NCBI GenBank assembly: GCA_915070155.1
Contig: CAJZFK010000046.1
Coordinates: forward strand, 1-5,982
Reading direction: 5' to 3'
DNA: 5,982 nt
Origin: an uncultured Candidatus Saccharibacteria bacterium
Lineage (GTDB): Bacteria; Patescibacteriota; Saccharimonadia; Saccharimonadales; Saccharimonadaceae
The notes beneath the pieces were generated by a model, which saw nothing but the letters and a program-made list of their open reading frames with translations, did no database searches and was not told the DNA's origin. A program made the translations under genes and the position numbers. Numbering within the stretch: position 1 is the first letter of the stretch; every line of letters starts with the position of its first letter. Shown here piece by piece: positions 1 to 4,015 of the stretch.

Positions 1-407
1 GCCTCCAGCTCACGCTTGTCCATAATATCCAAAAGCCCAGTAGTCGCACCAACAATAGCATGATTCGGATCGCGACCAGTCGCAAAAGCATTTGGGGCTG
101 GATCGTCGATAATATAGACTTTCGGCATCGGCATGCCAGAAGCGATAGATAAATTTTCCACCACTCGCCAAAGTTCAGGAGCGTCATTTTTACTAATTTC
201 CTGAGCGCCAGTCATCATCATAGCCAACTTGCCAGCTATAAAATACTGCAACCAAGCATATAACATTGCACATATAAAAATAATGAGCGCCAATGAATAG
301 CTATCAGTTGCCGCACCAATAAACAAACCAATAATTCCAATAATTATCACAAACACAGACATAATTAATATTGTGTTGCGTTTGTTTTGAGAAACTGCAT
401 TGTACAT
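1..407 (-). CDS. htpX: HtpX-type M48 membrane metalloprotease, N-terminal part (cut by window edge)
   Basis: This is a zinc-dependent membrane protease of the M48/HtpX family, which degrades misfolded membrane proteins. The visible 135 codons run off the left edge without a stop. Residues about 12-32 and 37-58 are two hydrophobic helices. They are followed by the characteristic HtpX segment with MPMPKVYIIDDPAPNAFATG (residues 92-111), then GRDPNHAIVGATTGLLDIMD. The HEXXH zinc motif normally follows almost directly, so it should lie just outside the window and cannot be confirmed. The ATG at 405-407 is the only plausible start: an in-frame TAA lies two codons upstream, inside the -10 element. 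There is no Shine-Dalgarno sequence, and the TATAAT box ends 6 nt before the ATG, so the mRNA is probably leaderless. The gene follows lemA, a common M48 neighbour, but is separated from it by a hairpin. Family identity is clear; activity is inferred. Confidence 0.93.
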   Translation of the reverse strand, partial: MYNAVSQNKRNTILIMSVFVIIIGIIGLFIGAATDSYSLALIIFICAMLYAWLQYFIAGKLAMMMTGAQEISKNDAPELWRVVENLSIASGMPMPKVYIIDDPAPNAFATGRDPNHAIVGATTGLLDIMDKRELE

Positions 408-413
408 ATGTTA

Positions 414-422
414 ATTATACCA
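414..422 (-). promoter_or_regulatory. Extended -10 promoter of htpX, leaderless spacing
   Basis: Read on the minus strand, this is TGGTATAAT, a perfect TATAAT (414-419) with the extended TGn motif. The hexamer is followed by TAACAT and then the htpX ATG, so transcription should begin at or next to the A of the start codon. No convincing -35 is present 16-18 nt upstream, which fits an extended -10 promoter. The upstream part overlaps the hairpin at 423-455. Confidence 0.65.
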
Positions 423-455
423 AAAATCGCCCGCTAAAAATAGACGAGCGATTTT
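423..455 (-). terminator. Terminator-like hairpin between lemA and htpX
   Basis: On the minus strand, AAAATCGCTCG (445-455) pairs with CGGGCGATTTT (423-433). This gives an 11-bp stem with one G-U pair and an 11-nt loop. The 3' arm ends in a run of five T, four of them paired, and then GG. It starts 15 nt after the lemA stop. The unpaired U tract is very short, so it may be a weak or leaky terminator or an RNA 3' stabiliser. It also occupies the space where the -35 region of the htpX promoter would lie. Confidence 0.6.
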
Positions 456-470
456 CATTTCAGGGTTCAA

Positions 471-1040
471 TTAGAACTTTACTTCAACTGGATTTTCGAC
501 ACTTGCACGGTCCTCCACGTCGAAGAATTCCTTAGCTTGGAAGCCAAACATTCCCGCGATGATGTTTGTTGGGAAAGTCTGAATCTTCGTGTTTAAGTCG
601 CGAACGCCGCCGTTGTAGAATCGGCGAGCTGCTTGGATTTTATCCTCAGTATCAACCAGTTCTTGTTGTAATTGCAAGAAGTTTTGATTTGCTTTCAATT
701 CTGGGTAAGCCTCAGATACAGCAAATAAACTCTTCAACGCGCCTTCCAAAGCGTTTTCAGCCTTAGCAGTTTCAGCTACGCTGCCAGCATTCATGATTGC
801 TGAACGAGCTTCTGCGACCTTCTCAAACACTTCTTTTTCGTGTGTAGCGTAGCCTTTTACTGAGTTGACCAAATTTGGAATCAAATCAGTTCGGCGCTTT
901 AGCTGAACAGTAATGTCGCTCCATGCCTCTTCTACGCGGTTGCGCAACACAACTAAACCATTGTACGCACCGACTACAACTCCTACGAGTACTAATAAAA
1001 CTACTGCTACAACAATAAGTACAATTACTAATGGACTCAC
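471..1040 (-). CDS. lemA: LemA family membrane protein
   Basis: LemA proteins are small proteins anchored by one N-terminal helix and folded into a long helical bundle. Their exact biochemical role is unsettled, but they often sit next to M48/HtpX-type proteases. The 189-residue product has the usual family length. Residues 3-26 form a strongly hydrophobic anchor. The family signatures follow: LRNRVEEAWSDITVQLKRR (residues 32-50) with DLIPNLV, the middle segment YPELKANQNFLQLQQEL, ARRFYNGGVRDLN, and the C-terminal FPTNIIAGMFGF. The start is GTG. An in-frame TAA lies two codons upstream and an AAAGG ribosome site lies 6 nt before it, so this is the first possible start. The gene begins 48 nt after tRNA-Leu(UAA) with no terminator between them, so the two may share a transcript. 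The identification is very secure; the function is only broadly known. Confidence 0.97.
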   Translation of the reverse strand: MSPLVIVLIVVAVVLLVLVGVVVGAYNGLVVLRNRVEEAWSDITVQLKRRTDLIPNLVNSVKGYATHEKEVFEKVAEARSAIMNAGSVAETAKAENALEGALKSLFAVSEAYPELKANQNFLQLQQELVDTEDKIQAARRFYNGGVRDLNTKIQTFPTNIIAGMFGFQAKEFFDVEDRASVENPVEVKF

Positions 1041-1045
1041 TTCTT

Positions 1046-1051
1046 ACCTTT
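1046..1051 (-). promoter_or_regulatory. Ribosome binding site of lemA
   Basis: AAAGGT on the minus strand lies about 6 nt upstream of the GTG codon at 1038-1040. It supports translation from that non-ATG start and fits lemA being a downstream gene on a longer RNA rather than leaderless. Confidence 0.6.
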
Positions 1052-1088
1052 GTCCCTTTCCTATTCAATATTATTTTCTTTACAACTT

Positions 1089-1174
1089 TGGTGCGCAAGG
1101 CGGGAATCGAACCCGCACGACTTTTGGTCAAGGGATTTTAAGTCCCTCGCGTCTACCAATTCCGCCACTCGCGC
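1089..1174 (-). tRNA. tRNA-Leu, anticodon UAA
   Basis: This is an 86-nt class II tRNA with an encoded CCA end (1089-1091) and discriminator A. The acceptor arms GCGCGAG and CTTGCGC pair with one G-U. The anticodon loop CTTAAAA between AGGGA/TCCCT stems carries UAA (1138-1140), which reads the leucine codons UUA and UUG. The T arm is GCGGG-TTCGATT-CCCGC. The long variable arm with a GAC/GTC stem is typical of tRNA-Leu. Its D-arm region, GTGGCGGAATTGGTAGACGC, is identical to that of the other Leu tRNA here. It lies 48 nt upstream of lemA. Confidence 0.97.
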
Positions 1175-1217
1175 TTATTTATATACGATCCAGACGCCTA
1201 CACGCCAGACTGCTTAT

Positions 1218-1223
1218 ATTATA
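1218..1223 (-). promoter_or_regulatory. Probable -10 box for tRNA-Leu(UAA)
   Basis: A perfect TATAAT lies in the 123-nt gap between tRNA-Cys and tRNA-Leu(UAA), downstream of the terminator at 1256-1288. A start about 7 nt further on would give a 5' leader of roughly 36 nt before the mature tRNA, to be removed by RNase P. No good -35 hexamer sits at 16-18 nt; instead a 14-bp palindrome covers that position. Confidence 0.5.
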
Positions 1224-1238
1224 CTATATTCGCTAAGT

Positions 1239-1252
1239 AAATTGTACAATTT
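1239..1252. repeat. 14-bp perfect palindrome at the -35 position
   Basis: AAATTGTACAATTT is perfectly self-complementary and is centred 25 nt upstream of the TATAAT box at 1218-1223, roughly where RNA polymerase would contact a -35 element. It could be an operator for a dimeric regulator. A palindrome of this length in AT-rich DNA is not very improbable by chance in 6 kb, so function is speculative. Confidence 0.35.
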
Positions 1253-1255
1253 CGC

Positions 1256-1288
1256 AAAATAAAAATAGCCCAATACTCAGGACTATTT
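1256..1288 (-). terminator. Intrinsic terminator after tRNA-Cys
   Basis: On the minus strand, AAATAGTCC (1280-1288) pairs with GGGCTATTT (1263-1271). The 9-bp stem has one G-U pair and the loop is 8 nt. The stem is followed by TTATTTT, so the 3' side is a nearly continuous U tract. It begins about 9 nt after the encoded CCA of tRNA-Cys and should end the Leu(GAG)-Cys transcript, separating it from the tRNA-Leu(UAA)-lemA unit. Confidence 0.8.
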
Positions 1289-1297
1289 ATCAAAAAT

Positions 1298-1371
1298 TGG
1301 AGGCACGTACGAGAGTCGAACTCGTCTAAAAGGTTTTGCAGACCTCTGCGTAACCGCTCCGCCAACGCGCC
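1298..1371 (-). tRNA. tRNA-Cys, anticodon GCA
   Basis: This is a 74-nt tRNA with an encoded CCA (1298-1300). The discriminator is U (1301), the expected identity element for tRNA-Cys. The acceptor arms GGCGCGT and ACGTGCC pair with one G-U. The anticodon loop CTGCAAA gives GCA (1337-1339). The T arm ACGAG-TTCGACT-CTCGT is perfectly paired. It is the middle gene of the tRNA cluster, 68 nt downstream of tRNA-Leu(GAG), with its own probable extended -10 promoter and a strong terminator behind it. Confidence 0.97.
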
Positions 1372-1380
1372 ACCACTTTT

Positions 1381-1389
1381 ATTATATCA
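1381..1389 (-). promoter_or_regulatory. Extended -10 promoter of tRNA-Cys
   Basis: TGATATAAT on the minus strand combines a TGn extension with a perfect TATAAT (1381-1386). Only AAAAGTGGT (9 nt) separates the box from the tRNA 5' end, so the primary transcript would have a leader of just one to three nucleotides. No -35 consensus is apparent, as expected for an extended -10 promoter. Confidence 0.6.
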
Positions 1390-1398
1390 GATTTTGCA

Positions 1399-1440
1399 AA
1401 ACATATCACGAACAGATCGTCTAATAGTTGCAATATGTTT
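1399..1440 (-). repeat. Inverted repeat in the tRNA-Leu(GAG)/tRNA-Cys spacer
   Basis: AAACATAT (minus strand, 1433-1440, its first base being the A of the tRNA CCA end) is complementary to ATATGTTT (1399-1406). The arms are 26 nt apart, and a small inner ACGA/TCGT hairpin (1408-1420) lies between them. A short T run follows the second arm. It could be a weak terminator or a 3' processing structure for tRNA-Leu(GAG). The long loop and A/T-only arms make this uncertain. Confidence 0.3.
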
Positions 1441-1527
1441 GGTGCGAGCGAGAAGACTTGAACTTCCACGAGCGCAATGCTCACTAGCCCCTCAAGCTAG
1501 CGCGTCTACCAATTCCGCCACGCCCGC
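1440..1527 (-). tRNA. tRNA-Leu, anticodon GAG
   Basis: This is an 88-nt class II tRNA with encoded CCA (1440-1442) and discriminator A. The acceptor arms GCGGGCG and CGCTCGC pair with one G-U. The anticodon arm CTAGC-TTGAGGG-GCTAG gives GAG (1491-1493), which reads leucine codons CUC and CUU. The variable arm has a GAGC/GCTC stem. The T arm is GGAAG-TTCAAGT-CTTCT. It begins 24 nt after the stop of the solute-binding protein gene, with a good promoter in and around that gap. Confidence 0.97.
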
Positions 1528-1540
1528 ATAACCACTTACC

Positions 1541-1568
1541 ATTATACCCGATTACGGGGTTTTGTAAA
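1541..1568 (-). promoter_or_regulatory. Promoter of the tRNA-Leu(GAG) - tRNA-Cys unit
   Basis: On the minus strand, TTTACA (1563-1568) and TATAAT (1541-1546) are separated by 16 nt. The -35 hexamer differs from TTGACA by one base and overlaps the last codons of the upstream solute-binding protein gene. The start would be about 6 nt before the mature 5' end of tRNA-Leu(GAG). No terminator is visible between that protein gene and the tRNA, so read-through from the envelope operon is also possible. Confidence 0.65.
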
Positions 1569-3342
1569 CGGACTTTTTCTCCGTCGCCCAATATTGAACA
1601 TCAACATAGCGATCGACGGGATTGACAACTTCGGTACTTGCGTCGAGAGCTTTAACGTTCCGAATATGAATATAGTCAAACTTCGGCTGATACAAGGCAA
1701 TTGCCGGGGCGTCTGCTTGCCAAGTGGCAGTAAACTTCGCGTAACGATCGGCGCGTTGCTTCGCTGAGATTTTAGATCGACCGCTCTCCAAAGCATCATC
1801 CGCTATCGCATTATTGTAATTGGAGAAATTCAAACCGTTGTTGGTTGCCTGTGAAGAATGCCAATAGGCGTAAACATCAGGGTCGCCGCCCAAGGAGAGC
1901 TCATAAACCAACACATCAAAATTGCGCGGCTGCAAAACTGTCTGAAGAATATTTTGAGTGGCGTCGTTCGGATCAACAACTTTAATATCCGATTCTATAT
2001 TCAGCTCGTCATACCAAACTTGAGCCAAATACCTGGCGACCTTTTCGTAATTGCTATTCTTCAAAACAACCACGTTGAGCTTTAATTTATCATTTCCCTT
2101 CTGGCGAACATTATTTACACTCTTCCAACCTTCAGCATCAAGTAGAGATTTCGCTTTCTTGACGTCATAACTAGACGAATTCGAATTCTTTCCCAGGAAT
2201 TTATTAAGCGTTGGACCAGATAATTCTTCCGTAGACAACGACAAAGATTGGCGTAGCTTGGATGTGTCGACACTGAGCGACAAAGCTTGACGAACAGCTT
2301 TTGATTGCAAGAACTGACTGTTATTATTAAACAGCGCGTAAACTCCGTTATTCAAAGAATGCGCTTCTGCGGCATACATAGATTTTACCTCGGCGGATTG
2401 ATCGTTATAAATCAATTCTGGAGTTCCTGTAATTTCTCGCGTACGCAAACTTTTCGCAATATCATCCTGCGTCGGATACGCGTACAACTGGAATCGCCCT
2501 AACTTAGGCGTGCTGCCATAATAATTGCTATTCGACTGCAAATATAGCACTTTTTTACTGCCATCACTAGTTACATTCTGCAACAACCTAAAGGCGAATG
2601 GACCGCTGGATATAGGCGACTTATTAAAATCATGTTCACGTAAATTCGACGGTTTAACATCTTTTAATATATGTTTAGGAATAATCGGGAATGTCAAAGC
2701 GTGGACAAACGGCGAATATGACGACGGCAAGATAAACTTCACCGAATCGTCAGACACTTTCTCGAATTTTATGGATTTCCAGCCTGATATTTCAGCTCCA
2801 ACTTCTGGATTCGCCAATAGCTTCAACGTAAAAATTACATCGTCCGCCGTTAAATCTTGTCCGTCCGACCACTTCAAACCCTTCTTTAGCTTAACCGTAT
2901 ATTCAGTTTCTTTATCGTTCACACTGACGTTATCCGCCATGTCAGCCTTTATATTGCCCGTTGAGTCATATCGATACAGACTTGAAAATAGCAATTTCGC
3001 GGCGGATTTTTCAGCATTGGTTTTTGCGAAAATCGGATTTAAGTTTTCCAAAGGACCCAGCACACCCTCAGAATATGATCCGCCAGAAGTGTACGCCATT
3101 GTCGTGAAAGAATTGCGAGAAATATGCCACTGCACCGCACTGGCGCCAATCATCACCAATACTAGAATAATCCAGACAGAAACCCGACGTCGCACATTAG
3201 ACAAACGGTCCAATCTGGACGTCACGAATTTATGCGCATGACGCAAGCTTCCCTTTTCAATCTTGCGCAGACGCTTATTGACATCTTTGCTGGAAACTTT
3301 TAGCCGCGCAAAACGATTCCATGACGAATTATCCGAGCTCAA
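1552..3342 (-). CDS. Family-5 (peptide-type) ABC solute-binding protein with N-terminal membrane anchor
   Basis: This resembles SBP_bac_5 extracytoplasmic proteins (DppA/OppA type), which bind peptides or other small solutes for ABC importers. The domain runs from about residue 88 to 585: LGPLENLNPIF (95-105), SLYRYDSTGN, KGLKWSDGQDLTADDVIFTL (154-173), and the late YAYWHSSQATNNGLNFSNYN (491-510). The protein has 596 residues, longer than typical. It opens with a very basic 53-residue tail ending in RRR and a single hydrophobic helix at about 54-72. It contains no cysteine, so it is not a lipoprotein; it should be tethered by an uncleaved helix with the tail in the cytoplasm. The start is TTG. 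AGGAG lies 7 nt upstream, and the first Met in frame (residue 64) lies inside the helix, so TTG is the best choice. It is the last gene of the PF04020 gene-secG operon. No permease or ATPase genes are nearby, so ligand and partner are unknown. Confidence 0.9.
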   Translation of the reverse strand: MSSDNSSWNRFARLKVSSKDVNKRLRKIEKGSLRHAHKFVTSRLDRLSNVRRRVSVWIILVLVMIGASAVQWHISRNSFTTMAYTSGGSYSEGVLGPLENLNPIFAKTNAEKSAAKLLFSSLYRYDSTGNIKADMADNVSVNDKETEYTVKLKKGLKWSDGQDLTADDVIFTLKLLANPEVGAEISGWKSIKFEKVSDDSVKFILPSSYSPFVHALTFPIIPKHILKDVKPSNLREHDFNKSPISSGPFAFRLLQNVTSDGSKKVLYLQSNSNYYGSTPKLGRFQLYAYPTQDDIAKSLRTREITGTPELIYNDQSAEVKSMYAAEAHSLNNGVYALFNNNSQFLQSKAVRQALSLSVDTSKLRQSLSLSTEELSGPTLNKFLGKNSNSSSYDVKKAKSLLDAEGWKSVNNVRQKGNDKLKLNVVVLKNSNYEKVARYLAQVWYDELNIESDIKVVDPNDATQNILQTVLQPRNFDVLVYELSLGGDPDVYAYWHSSQATNNGLNFSNYNNAIADDALESGRSKISAKQRADRYAKFTATWQADAPAIALYQPKFDYIHIRNVKALDASTEVVNPVDRYVDVQYWATEKKSVYKTP

Positions 3343-3349
3343 ATCTATT

Positions 3350-3355
3350 CTCCTA
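3350..3355 (-). promoter_or_regulatory. Ribosome binding site of the solute-binding protein gene, overlapping the secG stop
   Basis: TAGGAG on the minus strand contains both the secG TAG stop and the SD core. AGGAG ends 7 nt before the TTG start at 3340-3342. The overlap suggests translational coupling with secG and is the main evidence for the TTG start. Confidence 0.75.
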
Positions 3356-3589
3356 TTTTTGCAATCCCGGCAAAATCATACTTGCCAAAATCGATAGCAC
3401 AAAAATCACCGCAAAAACAATAGATACATCAAACAAGTTTTTATCAAATCCGCGACGAGTAGTGAATAATTCCCCAGACGAGCCGAATCCTGCACCCAAA
3501 CTTGCGCCTCGTTGCTGCAACAAAATTGCGATAATCATCAGTACGGCAGATCCAAGCGTCACGTACGGTAAAATTGTATCAATTGACAT
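3353..3589 (-). CDS. secG: Preprotein translocase subunit SecG
   Basis: SecG is the small accessory subunit of the SecYEG protein-conducting channel. It stimulates export of unfolded proteins across the cytoplasmic membrane. The 78-residue product has the usual two-helix layout (about 7-24 and 54-73). Between the helices is the conserved glycine-rich loop LLQQRGASLGAGFG (23-36) and TRRGFDKNLF (44-53). The ATG follows the upstream stop codon by one base (TAA T ATG), and AAAGGAG just inside the upstream gene serves as SD. The next gene's SD overlaps the secG stop, so the three genes are tightly coupled. No cysteines are present. Confidence is high from sequence pattern and size. Confidence 0.95.
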   Translation of the reverse strand: MSIDTILPYVTLGSAVLMIIAILLQQRGASLGAGFGSSGELFTTRRGFDKNLFDVSIVFAVIFVLSILASMILPGLQK

Positions 3590-3590
3590 A

Positions 3591-3965
3591 TTACTCCTTT
3601 TCTTCCCGCTGCAAAACCAGCGCGCTACTTATAATATAGTTTACCAAACTCAATATAATCCCGGCAATAATTGAATGCGCAAAAGTCATAGAAATTCCTG
3701 GCGCCAAAGCGAGCGAGATATAAACCATAAAGCCGTTCACAATTAAGGTAAACAGTCCTAATGTCAATAGAATTGCTGGCAGGGCTAGAATTGTAACAAT
3801 TGGTTTCAATACGCTATTCACTACCGAAAATATCAGACCAGCCATCATAAACGTCCACGCAGAAGTTGCGCCCGGAGTTTCATTTCCAAGCAGCCGCACT
3901 GCAACCCAAATACCTACCGAGTTAAGAATTAGCCGAATCAAAAACGTTGCAAATTGTCTTTTCAT
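3591..3965 (-). CDS. Four-helix membrane protein of the PF04020 (phage_holin_4-like, YvlD-type) family
   Basis: This 124-residue, almost wholly hydrophobic protein has about four membrane helices (roughly 6-25, 38-55, 58-88 as a split pair, 95-117) and ends in a charged QREEKE tail. The segment NSVLKPIVTILALPAILLTL (50-69) followed by GLFTLIVNGFM matches the family's N-x-LKP(I/L) and LTLGLFTLxxN pattern. The holin name comes from family annotation. Most bacterial chromosomal members are not phage lysis proteins and their role is unknown; nothing phage-like is nearby. The ATG at 3963-3965 has no SD, and a TATAAT box ends 7 nt upstream, so it should be leaderless. It is the first gene of the operon that continues into secG one base after its stop. 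The family call is good; the function is unknown. Confidence 0.85.
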   Translation of the reverse strand: MKRQFATFLIRLILNSVGIWVAVRLLGNETPGATSAWTFMMAGLIFSVVNSVLKPIVTILALPAILLTLGLFTLIVNGFMVYISLALAPGISMTFAHSIIAGIILSLVNYIISSALVLQREEKE

Positions 3966-3972
3966 TAGTCTT

Positions 3973-4001
3973 ATTATATATAATTTATGCTTTATTGTCG
4001 A
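3973..4001 (-). promoter_or_regulatory. Promoter of the PF04020 gene - secG - solute-binding protein operon
   Basis: On the minus strand, TCGACA (3996-4001) and TATAAT (3973-3978) are separated by 17 nt. The -35 hexamer is one mismatch from TTGACA. AAGACTA (7 nt) lies between the -10 box and the ATG, so the transcript should start at or within a base or two of the start codon. No terminator is visible between uvrC and this promoter, so uvrC transcripts may also read into the operon. Confidence 0.75.
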
Positions 4002-4015
4002 TTGAATGCTTGATT

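Noticed and set aside
913..1262. Plus-strand open frames running across the lemA start and the tRNA-Leu(UAA) gene
   Set aside because: They translate through a tRNA gene and the antisense of lemA, and the products have no protein-like features.
1392..1401. TTTTGCAAAA palindrome in the tRNA-Leu(GAG)/tRNA-Cys spacer
   Set aside because: It is only 10 bp of mostly A/T in an AT-rich spacer, with no repeat elsewhere that I noticed. It is adequately explained by chance.
1544..1559. Small CCCG/CGGG hairpin after the solute-binding protein gene as a terminator
   Set aside because: The stem is about 4-5 bp with a possible bulge, has no U tract, and lies between the -35 and -10 of the tRNA promoter.
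2525..3241. A 238-codon open frame on the plus strand inside the solute-binding protein gene
   Set aside because: It is wholly antisense to a gene with clear family motifs, its translation shows no recognisable domain, and it has no convincing ribosome site. It is most likely a by-product of codon bias on the other strand.
3591..3965. Prophage lysis gene suggested by the holin family name
   Set aside because: There is no endolysin, capsid or integrase gene nearby. The gene is operonic with secG, and PF04020 members are common chromosomal membrane proteins.
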